Part shown: piece after piece, positions 8,701-16,276 of the stretch
Layout: every line of letters begins with the position of its first letter
Numbering within the stretch: position 1 is the stretch's first letter
The notes under the pieces: generated by a model
The model's input: the letters and a program-made list of their open reading frames with translations, nothing else
What the model was told of the DNA's origin: nothing
Database searches by the model: none
Position numbers and translations under genes: made by a program
Assembly (NCBI RefSeq): GCF_001426945.1
Contig: NZ_LMFS01000001.1
Span: 3,135,916-3,199,915 of the forward strand
From: Pseudolabrys sp. Root1462
GTDB lineage: Bacteria > Pseudomonadota > Alphaproteobacteria > Rhizobiales > Xanthobacteraceae
Reading direction: 5' to 3'
DNA length: 64,000 nucleotides

Positions 8701-9227
8701 TGCGCGCCGATCTCGCCGCGCGCAAAATCGTCCGCAACGACACGCTGCGCACGATCGCCAGCGGCACGCGCGTCACCATCTCCGGCCTCGTCACCTGCCG
8801 GCAGCGGCCGGGCTCGGCCAACGGCGTCGTGTTCATGACGCTGGAGGACGAAGGCAGCGTCGCCAATGTCATCGTCTGGCCCAAAGTGTTCGAACGCGTG
8901 CGGCCGATCGTGCTCGGCGCGCGCTATGTGTCGGTGAGCGGCCGCGTGCAATCGGAGTCGGGCGTCATCCATGTCGTCGCCGAGAAGCTCGACGACCTCA
9001 CGTTCCTGCTCGGCCGGCTGGCCGACCAGGGCGCCGACATCGACGCGCTGGCGCGCGCCGACGAAGTCCGCCGTCCGGTCGAGGAGATGCGCGAGGCGAG
9101 GCTCGATGGCGGCCGCGAAAGCCGCCTCGCCCGCCTGCTTCGCGACATGCCGGAGCTCGCCGACGACCTCGGCGTGCATGCGCCCGGCTCGGCGCATATC
9201 CCGCTGCGCAAGGCGCGGGCGCATTGA
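5733..9227 (+). CDS. dnaE2: DnaE2, error-prone DNA polymerase III alpha subunit
   Basis: This protein of about 1164 residues starts MRYVEFATATNFSFLRGASH, the standard DnaE2 N-terminus. An in-frame ATG at 5718 lies within a repeat and is less likely. Domain order is an N-terminal PHP domain (1-210), the C-family polymerase core with catalytic acidic motif PDIDVDFEHERRE near residue 397, the helix-hairpin-helix region, and a C-terminal OB fold (about 1009-1060, TRVTISGLVTCRQRPG). DnaE2 carries out translesion synthesis with ImuA/ImuB. Residues about 925-953 (SPSPLWGEAAAEG onward) are encoded by a second kind of repeat, inserted between the HhH and OB domains. Last gene of the LexA-controlled operon. 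Confidence 0.93.
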   Translation: MRYVEFATATNFSFLRGASHPEELMLQARAVGLTGLGVCDRNSVAGVVRAHLAKREQNLPLRYHPGARLVFADGTPDILVYPRDRAAWGRLTRLLTIGNRKAKKGDCILTLDELIAHAFGLEMIVMDTRVSRTPRAGPGSGFMKTLEPGRTASEDETLAALARLRAIAPGRVRLAASMLYRGQDRARLAHIKALAREAEVPLIAINDVHYHHPDRRMLADVLTCIRDKVTIDRAGRKLAVNAERFLKAPEEMARLFRDAPEAIEETMRLSDALTFTLDELKYEYPDEQIAGFASAQEALEHLTWEGAAKRYPNGIDDATRQSIQHEFALIAQRQYAPYFLTVHDIVRYARSRGILCQGRGSAANSTVCYCLGITEVDPVRGGLLFERFISTERQEPPDIDVDFEHERREEVIQYIYGKYGRERAGIAATVISYRGRSAIREVGKAFGLSEDTIGALSSSIWGGGGNVSEASVKRTGLDPNSFRMKQVAALAQEISGFPRHLSQHVGGFVITRSRLDEVMPIGNAAMDDRTFVEWDKDDLDALGILKIDVLGLGMLSCVRKAIDLVARHYPDGRGKLALATIPAEEEAVYRMLQRADSLGVFQVESRAQMTMLPRLKPKTFYDLVIEVAIVRPGPIQGDMVHPYLRRRQGLETVTYPSKELEAVLAKTLGVPLFQEQAMKIAIVAGGFTPGEADKLRRAMATFKRTGTIGTFRDKMVKGMLERGYPREFAERCFGQIEGFGEYGFPESHAASFALLVYASAWFKCHYPDVFAAALLNAQPMGFYAPAQIVRDAREHGVEVRAPDINHSDWDSTLEPGAGAARHLHALHQDMRGDIRTTHAIRLGLREIKGLSEEDARLIVARRAVNYDSVRDLWLRTGLSPRVLERLADADAFASLGLPRRDALWATKALGRVGDANDDLPLFASSPSPLWGEAAAEGSPGGDSIITTSLPGHTVAHEPEIALPPMPLGEEVVNDYRFLRMSLRAHPAQFLRADLAARKIVRNDTLRTIASGTRVTISGLVTCRQRPGSANGVVFMTLEDEGSVANVIVWPKVFERVRPIVLGARYVSVSGRVQSESGVIHVVAEKLDDLTFLLGRLADQGADIDALARADEVRRPVEEMREARLDGGRESRLARLLRDMPELADDLGVHAPGSAHIPLRKARAH
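8506..8590. repeat. Repeat-derived in-frame insert in dnaE2
   Basis: It contains the perfect inverted repeat TCCCCA-TTG-TGGGGA (8511-8525), then GGCGGCCGAAGGC and GCCCGGGTGGGG. This resembles the intergenic repeats that read CTCCCC...GTGGGG...GCCGAAGGC in rhizobial genomes (from memory). In the dnaE2 frame it is open and encodes a low-complexity linker. Exact edges are uncertain. Confidence 0.6.
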
Positions 9228-9230
9228 CGG

Positions 9231-9857
9231 TCAGCGCGGTATCACGCCATCGCGGCCGACATTGATGCGGTCGGCGCCGAGCGAGCCGTCGAGCTTGCGC
9301 TTCACCACCGGCACCATGACATGCGCGCCGGTTTTCAGTTCGCTCCGGTCGCCCGACACGTAATCGAGGATGACGACATCCGGCGGCACCACGATCTTCT
9401 GCTCGCCGCCTTTATACTTCACCGTCAGCGTCCGTCCGTCGACGCCGGCCACCGTGGTGTCGATGGTGGCGTTGGTCATGGTGGTGCCCGGCGCCCGGTC
9501 CCACGGCCGGAAACCCTCGCCTAGCCCGCGCTGGCTTTCCGCGAACACGGTGATCTGCATGGCGCGCTGGCTGCCATCCGCCTGCGGCATGGCTCCGACG
9601 CCAATGAAAGCGCCCTGCTTGAGATCGGCCAGTTTCCCCGGAGCGACGCCATAGACGGCAAGCTTCTTGTCCAGCGCGATCTCGAACAGGCCGCCGCCCT
9701 CATAGGGCCGCACCCAGATGGTGTCGCCTTCGACCTTTTCGATGGTGCCGGGAAGCCGCAGCGGCGGCTCGACCTGCGCCAGAGCGGCGCCGCAGCTCAA
9801 AGCGACACCGACGATTGCGGCTAAAACCGCCCGAGCCGCGCCAAATCCACGTTCCAT
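9231..9857 (-). CDS. Exported hypothetical protein (DUF5666-like)
   Basis: This 208-residue protein has an N-terminal signal peptide (MERGFGAARAVLAAIVG, cleavage plausible after ALAQ). Mature repeats of beta-rich sequence follow (LPGTIEKVEGDTIWVRPYEG, then ATIDTTVAGVDGRTLTVKYKGG), resembling DUF5666-type OB-like domains. The start at 9857 has GGAG nine bases upstream; a further upstream start has none. It is transcribed convergently with dnaE2, 3 bases away. No enzymatic motif is seen, so it is probably a periplasmic protein of unknown role. Confidence 0.65.
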   Translation of the reverse strand: MERGFGAARAVLAAIVGVALSCGAALAQVEPPLRLPGTIEKVEGDTIWVRPYEGGGLFEIALDKKLAVYGVAPGKLADLKQGAFIGVGAMPQADGSQRAMQITVFAESQRGLGEGFRPWDRAPGTTMTNATIDTTVAGVDGRTLTVKYKGGEQKIVVPPDVVILDYVSGDRSELKTGAHVMVPVVKRKLDGSLGADRINVGRDGVIPR

Positions 9858-9908
9858 ATCGTCGTTCTCCAGAGGCGCCCCTCTCAAAGAACACCGCCGC
9901 GGCTCAAA

Positions 9909-10862
9909 TCATCCCGGCATTTTCGGCGGGCGGGGCGCTTTCGGAACCTTGATCTTTGGCTTGTCTTTCGCCTTGTCCTTCGCCGCCTTGGCTGCCTTTG
10001 CCTTGGCCTCGGCCGTCGCCTCCAGGCCTTCGGCGATGAGATCGTCCTCAATCAGCTTGCGCAGTTCCGGCGTCACCTCCGGCTTGACGCCGAACCATAG
10101 CTCGAAGCCGCGCACCGCCTGGTGCAGCAGCATGCCGAGGCCATCGGCCGTGCGCAGGCCCTTGTCGCGCGCGGCGGCGAGCAGATCGGTTTGCAACGGC
10201 ACATAGACGAGATCGGCCACCACCATCGACGGCTGACAGCGCAGGTTGATCTCCATCTTCGGCAAGCCGACCATGCCCAGCGAGGTGGTGTTGACGAGCA
10301 ATCCGGCGCCGCCGAGCAGACCGGTCATCTCGCCCCACTGCGCGACGCGCACGCGCGCTCCGAACTGCTCGCGCAGGGCTTCGGCCCGCTCCGGCGAACG
10401 GTTGACGACATGAATGTGCTGCACATCGCGCTGAAGCAGCGCGAACACCACGGCGCGGGCGCCGCCGCCGGCACCCAGCACCACCGCGCTTTCAAGGCCG
10501 CGATCCCAGCCCGGCGTCATCTGATCGAGATTGGCGAGAAAACCCTCGACATCGGTATTGGTCGAACGCAGCTTATCGCCGTCGAACCACAACGTGTTGG
10601 CGGCGCCGACCGCGCGCGCCCGGTCGTCGGCCATCGTCAATTCCATCGCCGCCTGCTTGTGCGGCACGGTGACGTTGCAACCGACATAGCCGCGCTCGCG
10701 CAGATGACCGATGAAGTCGGCGAACTGATCGGGCGGAATCGCCTCTTTGCGATACTCCGCATCGATATTGTACTTGTGCATCCAGTATTGGTGAATGAGC
10801 GGCGAGCGCGAGTGACTCGCCGGCCAGCCGACCACGCAGGCAGCCTTGCGACTGTCACTCAT
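9909..10862 (-). CDS. aroE: Shikimate dehydrogenase (NADP-dependent) with basic C-terminal tail
   Basis: AroE reduces 3-dehydroshikimate to shikimate in aromatic amino acid synthesis. Of 317 residues, SHSRSP (16-21) is the shikimate-binding loop, NVTVPHK (63-69) holds the catalytic Lys69, STNTD near 105 holds the catalytic Asp, VVLGAGGGARA is the nucleotide-binding loop, and GLGMLLHQAV is the family C-terminal motif. Beyond the usual end, the last 36 or so residues are a Lys/Ala/Pro-rich tail (AEAKAKAAKAAKDKAKDK and on). The start at 10862 was chosen because MSDSRKAACVVGWPASHSRS fits the family; an upstream start would add 15 residues. Confidence 0.93.
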   Translation of the reverse strand: MSDSRKAACVVGWPASHSRSPLIHQYWMHKYNIDAEYRKEAIPPDQFADFIGHLRERGYVGCNVTVPHKQAAMELTMADDRARAVGAANTLWFDGDKLRSTNTDVEGFLANLDQMTPGWDRGLESAVVLGAGGGARAVVFALLQRDVQHIHVVNRSPERAEALREQFGARVRVAQWGEMTGLLGGAGLLVNTTSLGMVGLPKMEINLRCQPSMVVADLVYVPLQTDLLAAARDKGLRTADGLGMLLHQAVRGFELWFGVKPEVTPELRKLIEDDLIAEGLEATAEAKAKAAKAAKDKAKDKPKIKVPKAPRPPKMPG

Positions 10863-11063
10863 GCTTAATGCCGCCACGCCAAACGAGGAACATACCAAAA
10901 TCCTCAACTAAACAGTCGAAAATCATGTCCGCCCGCCCCCGGTCGGCATGTTTCGCTTGCGTCCGGCGCTATGCTATAGGCGTCCGCGCCGCCGCATTTA
11001 TTCTTTGCTTGGGCGGCCGTCAACGCCGTATCCTCGCCGTCACCCCCCACCGTGGTTCACCCG

Positions 11064-11969
11064 ATGAAATCGATATTCTTCGACTGCAACGATCAGCTTG
11101 GCCCGGTCTGGGAACAGGTCCTGCGCCCGGACGATCCGCCGATCGACGTCAACATGACGCCGTTCAAGCGCGAGGAATTGCCGCTCGTCATCGCCGGCTA
11201 CGATATCGTCATCGACGACCATTCCTACATGCCGACCGACCTGGTCGAGCGATGCAAACAGCTCAAACATGTCGTCTTCCTCGGCACCGGCGCGGCAAGT
11301 TACATGAACGTCGCCGAACTGAACGAGCGCGGCATCAAGGTGCATACCATCAAGGGCTATGGCGACACCGCGGTTGCCGAGCACACGATGGCGCTGCTGT
11401 TTGCCTGCGCCCGCGATATCGCGTGCATGGACCGCGAAGTGCGCGGCGGAATCTGGAAGCCGAAGGAAGGCATGCAACTCCTCGGCAAGACCATCGGCCT
11501 CATCGGGCTCGGCGGCATCGGCAGCGAAATGGCGCGGATGTGCAAGGGCATCGGCATGAACGTCATCGCCTACAGCCGCACCCCGAAGCCGGAGCTGGGC
11601 ATCAAGCAGGTCGATATCGAGACCCTTCTCAAGCAGTCCGACGTCGTGTCGATGCATCTGACGCTCGGCGACGAAACGCGCGGCTTCCTGTCAGCCGAAC
11701 GCATCGCCATGATGAAGCACGGCGCCCTGCTGGTGAACACGGCCCGCGGCGCATTGGTCGATGAGCAGGCGCTGATCGATGCTCTCAAGAGCGGCATTAT
11801 CCGTCACGCCGGCCTCGACGTGTTTCATTCCGAGCCGCTCGATGCAAAATCGCCGCTGGCGCAATTGCCGAATGTGACGCTGACATCGCACGCCGCCTTC
11901 CGCACCATCGAGGCATCGCAGACGCTGCTGCGCCGCGCCATCGACATCGTCAAATCGATCACCGGCTGA
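11064..11969 (+). CDS. D-2-hydroxyacid dehydrogenase family protein
   Basis: An NAD(P)-dependent dehydrogenase of 301 residues. The Rossmann motif LIGLGGIGSEMAR lies near residue 146. LVNTARGALVDE carries the substrate-binding Arg, GLDVFHSEPL the catalytic Glu region, and LTSHAAF the catalytic His; in most relatives this last motif reads TPHIA. Substrate is likely a 2-keto/2-hydroxy acid, identity unknown. An ATG at 11064 was preferred over a GTG at 11052. It stands alone between aroE (divergent) and an LLM flavoenzyme (convergent). Confidence 0.85.
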   Translation: MKSIFFDCNDQLGPVWEQVLRPDDPPIDVNMTPFKREELPLVIAGYDIVIDDHSYMPTDLVERCKQLKHVVFLGTGAASYMNVAELNERGIKVHTIKGYGDTAVAEHTMALLFACARDIACMDREVRGGIWKPKEGMQLLGKTIGLIGLGGIGSEMARMCKGIGMNVIAYSRTPKPELGIKQVDIETLLKQSDVVSMHLTLGDETRGFLSAERIAMMKHGALLVNTARGALVDEQALIDALKSGIIRHAGLDVFHSEPLDAKSPLAQLPNVTLTSHAAFRTIEASQTLLRRAIDIVKSITG

Positions 11970-11994
11970 CGTCGTCCGAGGCGCGTGCCGCGAT

Positions 11995-13080
11995 CTAGCC
12001 GATCGCGGCATTAACCTTCGGCAACACCTTCTCCGCCAGGAGGATCATCGAGCGGCGGCCGAGGTCGCGGTCCGCCCAGTCCTTGCCGGCATAGAGCAGC
12101 GTGCCGAAGTCGCCGACACTGTCGCGAAACTTCAGCAGTTCGTCGGCCACCTTGTCCGGCGTGCCATAGGTGATCAGCGTATTGCAGACGTTTTCGAACG
12201 TCACTTCGTCATCCGGCTGGTCGCGCCGGGTCTTGAACAGTTCGAGCCGCCCACCGCGCTTCACCTTCGCGAAGAGCTGTTTGTAGTAATAGATGTATGG
12301 CCCGTCCGGATCCATGGCGTAGTCCCGCGCCGTCTTCTCGTCGTCGGCAACGAAGATCGAGCGTGCGACGCGCCAGTTCGCCGCCTCGACCGGCCGGCCG
12401 ACGCGCTCGCAGCCTTCGACATATTTCGGCCAGTGGCTCTTGACCCATTGCGGCATCAGAAAGTTGGCCGAGACCGGGTCCCAGCCGCGCGCCGCGGCTT
12501 CGGTGATGCCTTTGGAAAACGGCGCCGTCGCCATGACGACGATCGGCGGGTGCGGCCGCTGCAACGGCTTGGCGATGAAGCCCTGGCCGATCTCCGGCAC
12601 GAACTGCCGCTCGACACTGATATTCCAGTACTTGCCGGTCAGATTATAAGGCGGCTCGCCGGCCCAGATGGCGAGCACCTGGTTGATCGCTTCGAGAAAC
12701 ATGGCGTTGCGGTCTGCATCGAGATTGCCGAACACCTCGGCGTCGGACAGAAGCCCGCCAGGGCTGATGCCGAACAGCAGCCGGCCATCGAGCATGTGAT
12801 CGAGCATGGCGAGTTGCGCCGCCACCATGGCCGGATGCGCATTCGGCATGTTGATCGTGCCGGTGCCAAGCTTCATGCGCTTGACGCTGTCGGCCAGGCT
12901 GGCGAGGAAGACGACGCAGGAGGTGATATTCTCGGCGCGGTCGGTGACGTGCTCGCCACAATAGGCCTCGGCGAAGCCCAGTTCGTCGGCGAGGATGAAA
13001 GCCTCGCGATCCTCGCGCAGCGATTGCCGCCAGTCCTTGTCGAGCGGGTGGATCGGCATCGTGAAAAAGCCGAGCTGCAT
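11995..13080 (-). CDS. LLM class flavin-dependent oxidoreductase (bacterial luciferase-like)
   Basis: A 361-residue luciferase-like monooxygenase. It starts MQLGFFTMPIHPLDKDW and has the family motifs EHVTDRAENITS, LGTGTINMPNAHPAMVAAQLAMLDHML and GRLLFGISPGGLLSD. Such enzymes use FMNH2 to oxygenate organic substrates; limonene and alkanal monooxygenases are related. The start at 13080 has GGGGGA five to six bases upstream. It is divergent from a 3-hydroxyisobutyrate-dehydrogenase-like gene and near an FAD monooxygenase, suggesting a small catabolic oxidoreductase group; the substrate is unknown. Confidence 0.87.
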   Translation of the reverse strand: MQLGFFTMPIHPLDKDWRQSLREDREAFILADELGFAEAYCGEHVTDRAENITSCVVFLASLADSVKRMKLGTGTINMPNAHPAMVAAQLAMLDHMLDGRLLFGISPGGLLSDAEVFGNLDADRNAMFLEAINQVLAIWAGEPPYNLTGKYWNISVERQFVPEIGQGFIAKPLQRPHPPIVVMATAPFSKGITEAAARGWDPVSANFLMPQWVKSHWPKYVEGCERVGRPVEAANWRVARSIFVADDEKTARDYAMDPDGPYIYYYKQLFAKVKRGGRLELFKTRRDQPDDEVTFENVCNTLITYGTPDKVADELLKFRDSVGDFGTLLYAGKDWADRDLGRRSMILLAEKVLPKVNAAIG

Positions 13081-13212
13081 ATTTCCCCCGGGTCCGTTCT
13101 TGTTGGGCGCCGGCGACGATAGGCGATCGGGCGGTTGCGCGGAAGTCGTTTGCCGCGATGGCGCGACGCCTGCCGAGATGACAAGATGAAGCGAAATCGG
13201 AGCGGAGCAGGC

Positions 13213-14196
13213 ATGGCACGGAAGACAAAGGCGGCACCGGCAAAGCGGCGCGGCCGGCCGGCGAAAGCGGCAAAGGGTTCCAAGGGCACCGTCGGTGTCG
13301 TGGGTCTCGGCATCATGGGCGGCGCCTTCGCCCGCCTCCTCAAGAAGGCGGGATGGCGCGTCGTCGGCTACGACATCAGCGCCGCGCGGCGGCTCGCTGC
13401 CAAGGACCGCGGCATCACCATCCTCCGTAACGCCACGGAGGTGGCGAAGCAGGCCGCCGTCCTGCTCACCAGTCTGCCCTCGCCCAAGGCGCTCGAATCC
13501 GTGGTGCACGAACTCGTCACCGCGAAACTGCCGCCGATCACCCTCGTCGAATTGAGCACGTTCGCGATCGCCGACAAGCAAAAGGCCGAACGCCGGCTGC
13601 GCAAGGCCAAGCACACCATGCTGGACGTGCCGGTGAGCGGCACCGGTGCCCAGGCGGCTCGCGGCGACGCCGTGTTTTACGCCAGCGGCGACAGCAAGAC
13701 GATCAAACGGCTCAAGCCCATGTTCGCCGACTGCGGCCGCGCCGTATTCGACGTCGGCGCCTTCGGCAACGGCAGCAAGATGAAGTACGTCGCCAACCTG
13801 ATGGTCGCCATTCACAACGTCGCCAGCGCCGAGGCCATGGTGCTCGGCATGAAAGCCGGCCTGCCTCCGCAGGCGATTCTCGACCTGGTGTCGGCGGGCG
13901 CCGGACAATCGCGCATCTTCGACCTGCGCGGACCGATGATGGTGAAGAACGACTACGATGCGGTGACGGCGACGATCGATATGTTCGACAAGGATATCAA
14001 GCTGATCGGCGACTTCATCCGCGCCAACCGCGTGCCCACGCCATTATTCGATGCGTCCCTGCCGGTCTACGACAAGGCGATCAAATCCGGCCTCGGCGCC
14101 AAGGATGCCGCCGCGGTTTGCAGCGTGCTGGAGAAGATGGCGCGTCTCAAGCGCGACAAGACCGTCGCGGCCAAGGCGCGCGGCGCTCAGGCGTAG
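13213..14196 (+). CDS. NAD(P)-dependent beta-hydroxyacid dehydrogenase (HIBADH family) with basic RGRP-containing N-terminus
   Basis: A 327-residue 3-hydroxyisobutyrate dehydrogenase-type enzyme. The Rossmann motif VVGLGIMGGAF is at residues 29-39, substrate loop DVPVSGTGAQAARG and the catalytic Lys region GNGSKMKYVANLM near 188. Before the fold there is an extension of about 25 residues, MARKTKAAPAKRRGRPAKAA, rich in Lys/Ala with an AT-hook-like RGRP core. The start has GGAG six bases upstream. Its 3' end overlaps the convergent FAD monooxygenase by 10 bases. Substrate unknown. Confidence 0.85.
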   Translation: MARKTKAAPAKRRGRPAKAAKGSKGTVGVVGLGIMGGAFARLLKKAGWRVVGYDISAARRLAAKDRGITILRNATEVAKQAAVLLTSLPSPKALESVVHELVTAKLPPITLVELSTFAIADKQKAERRLRKAKHTMLDVPVSGTGAQAARGDAVFYASGDSKTIKRLKPMFADCGRAVFDVGAFGNGSKMKYVANLMVAIHNVASAEAMVLGMKAGLPPQAILDLVSAGAGQSRIFDLRGPMMVKNDYDAVTATIDMFDKDIKLIGDFIRANRVPTPLFDASLPVYDKAIKSGLGAKDAAAVCSVLEKMARLKRDKTVAAKARGAQA

Positions 14197-15404
14197 AGGA
14201 AATCGAGCGTCGCGGTTTCCTTGATCACCGCGGCGTCGGTGGCGTGGCGATCCGCCCGCTCCTTCTCGGCTTGCGTCTGCGTCGCCTGCAGATAGGCGCC
14301 GAGATGGCGCGCCCATTCGATGATGCGGCGGTTCTCGCCGAGCCGCGCGGCCTCGAATGTGTTGAGCGCCGTGCCCACATCGTCATGCGCTGACAGCGCC
14401 TTGGCCAAGGCCGCCGCGTCGTCCGCAGCTTTCGACACACCGGCACCGACATGCGGCCGCGCCACGAAAGCTGCATCGCCGATCACCGCCACCCGGCCGA
14501 ACGCCATGCGCGGCGACGCCAGATCGTAGATCGGCTGCAGCAGCGGCTCGTCGATGCGACGAACCAGCGCACGGAACGGCGGCGCCAGCAGCCGCTCGGC
14601 CGCATCGCGCATCTCGGCAATCGCCTCGGCGCGGATCAGGCCCGGCGGAATGGAAATATCGTGCACGCGCCCCTGCGCGTCGGTCAGCAGCCATTTGAGT
14701 TTGTCGCCTGCATCGGCCGGACGGTACCAGATGACATTGGTGCGGCGGTGCCCTTCGCGCAGGTCGTTATCCGGCCCGGCTACCGGATAGCTGAGAAACT
14801 GCTCGGCCGGCGGCAGGCCGAACGACATGATGTCGAAGATCGCCGCATGCGTGTCTCGCGGAATGCGCTCTTCGGCGATCAAGGCGCGCCAGGCGACATA
14901 GCCGGCATAGAGCGGCGTGACCTCCGGCGCGAGGTGCTGACGCACCGTGGAGCGGATACCGTCGGCGCCGACCAGCAGGTCGGCGGTCACGATCTCACCG
15001 TCGATGAAATGCGCGGTGACGCTGCCGGCCTCCTGCGAGAAGCCTTTGAGCACCTTGCCGCGATGATATTGCGCATCGGGAAACGCCGCCCGCAGCAGCC
15101 GGAAGACACGCTCCCACGCCGTCGCCACCTGGGCACAGGCGAGTTCATCGGTGATCTCGCCGCCGGCATTCAGGATCTGCCGCCGCGCGATACGCACGCC
15201 GAGATCGTCGGTCCGCAAACCCAGGCCATTGAGGCGGGCGATCAACTCCGGCTGCGCGACAATACCGGCGCCGCGGCCCGACAATTCCTCGCCGACGCGC
15301 TCATAGACATCGACGCGCCAGCCGCTGCGCTGCAGCAACAGCGCGCTCAGCAGCCCGCTCATCGAGCCGCCGATGATGACGGCGCGCCGTTCCTTGCCCA
15401 CCAC
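14187..15404 (-). CDS. FAD-dependent monooxygenase, 2,6-dihydroxypyridine 3-monooxygenase-like
   Basis: A 405-residue class A flavoprotein hydroxylase. The N-terminal FAD motif is AVIIGGSMSGLLSALLLQRSG, followed by RGAGIVAQPEL, LVGADGIRSTVR (DG motif) and VAVIGDAAFVARPHVGAG (GD motif). The GAGIVAQPEL segment resembles 2,6-dihydroxypyridine 3-hydroxylases of nicotine breakdown, but specificity cannot be fixed from sequence alone. It is divergent from a cupin gene (74-base gap) that may share its promoter region. It probably hydroxylates an N-heterocyclic or phenolic aromatic using NAD(P)H. Confidence 0.8.
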   Translation of the reverse strand: MVGKERRAVIIGGSMSGLLSALLLQRSGWRVDVYERVGEELSGRGAGIVAQPELIARLNGLGLRTDDLGVRIARRQILNAGGEITDELACAQVATAWERVFRLLRAAFPDAQYHRGKVLKGFSQEAGSVTAHFIDGEIVTADLLVGADGIRSTVRQHLAPEVTPLYAGYVAWRALIAEERIPRDTHAAIFDIMSFGLPPAEQFLSYPVAGPDNDLREGHRRTNVIWYRPADAGDKLKWLLTDAQGRVHDISIPPGLIRAEAIAEMRDAAERLLAPPFRALVRRIDEPLLQPIYDLASPRMAFGRVAVIGDAAFVARPHVGAGVSKAADDAAALAKALSAHDDVGTALNTFEAARLGENRRIIEWARHLGAYLQATQTQAEKERADRHATDAAVIKETATLDFLYA

Positions 15405-15478
15405 GGCCTCCTCCCAGCGTCTTCTTGTTCCAAGACGTTTGCCCTATACTACGCACAAACCGATAGCGGAGGAATGTC

Positions 15479-15943
15479 ATGGCCCTCAGCAGCGCAGCGC
15501 TGACGATGCTCGACAAGGCACCCGAGACCAAGACCACCTTGCAATGGACTCCGGACATCGCCGCCGAGTTCGAAGAAGAAGCCGCAACGCCCAATCCCTG
15601 CGTCGGTTCGACGCTGCTGTCGGAAAATGCGCGCACGCGCGTCTGGATCATCCGGCTCGCGCCGGGCGAGCGCTTCGGTTTTCACCGCCACGTGCTCGAT
15701 TATTTCTGGACCTCTATCAGCGGGGGGCGCGGTCGTCAGCACGTGAGCGACGGCACGACGGTGGAGTACACCTATGAGCCGGGCGAGACGCGGCACGAGA
15801 GCTACGCCAAGGGCGCCTACAAGGTGCACGACCTGCAGAATATCGGCGACGAGGATATGATCTTCATGACCGTCGAATTCAAAGACTCGGCCAATGCGCC
15901 GCTGCCGTTGCCGGAGGGCCTTCGCCCACAGGCCGCGGCCTGA
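15479..15943 (+). CDS. Cupin-fold protein
   Basis: A 154-residue protein with a single cupin domain. RLAPGERFGFHRHVLDYFW carries metal-ligand-like His residues (motif 1), and the YEPGETRHESY region corresponds to motif 2. A strong ribosome binding site GGAGGA lies 5 bases before the ATG. Divergent from the FAD monooxygenase, it may help in the same catabolic route, for example as a small dioxygenase or binding protein; this is inference. Confidence 0.75.
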   Translation: MALSSAALTMLDKAPETKTTLQWTPDIAAEFEEEAATPNPCVGSTLLSENARTRVWIIRLAPGERFGFHRHVLDYFWTSISGGRGRQHVSDGTTVEYTYEPGETRHESYAKGAYKVHDLQNIGDEDMIFMTVEFKDSANAPLPLPEGLRPQAAA

Positions 15944-16276
15944 CGCAGCGACCGCTACGGTGGGCGGGGCGGCGCGACATTGCATCGCGACGCGGGGAAA
16001 GCATTGCCCTGCCCGATCAATAGGCTAGCCAAGCCGCCGGGGTTCCTGCACACTGCCTCTCAAGGACGGACGTCAGGCCTCAGGACCTCGCGCACCGCCC
16101 GAAAAAAAGACCGCGAGGTAACGACCTTCGCGACGCAAGAAACCTGGGGAGGTTAAATGCCGGCTCATCGCAGCCCTTCGTTGCAGGAACGGAGCCCGCG
16201 CGCCGAAAACGGCGCGGCGCATGGCCGCATCTAGCGCCGCCGCGATGAACGACCGCTCCCGTCCGTTGGCGTTTCC
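15944..16276. other. 333-base leader region upstream of the liv operon
   Basis: No gene of ordinary size is present. The only coding candidate is a 25-codon open frame at 16157-16234 with a strong Shine-Dalgarno sequence. Transcription of the liv operon probably begins here; no clear riboswitch was recognised. Confidence 0.5.
16157..16234 (+). CDS. Possible 25-residue leader peptide upstream of livH
   Basis: GGGGAGG lies four bases before an ATG that opens a 25-codon frame (MPAHRSPSLQERSPRAENGA, then AHGRI) and ends 42 bases before livH. The ribosome binding site is stronger than that of livH. It contains no run of branched-chain codons, so classic attenuation is not evident. Translation is unproven. 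Confidence 0.25.
   Translation: MPAHRSPSLQERSPRAENGAAHGRI

Noticed and set aside
13081..13908. Upstream extension of the LLM flavoenzyme frame to 13908
   Set aside because: The extension lies antisense to the HIBADH-like gene, while the start at 13080 has a good ribosome binding site and the family N-terminus.
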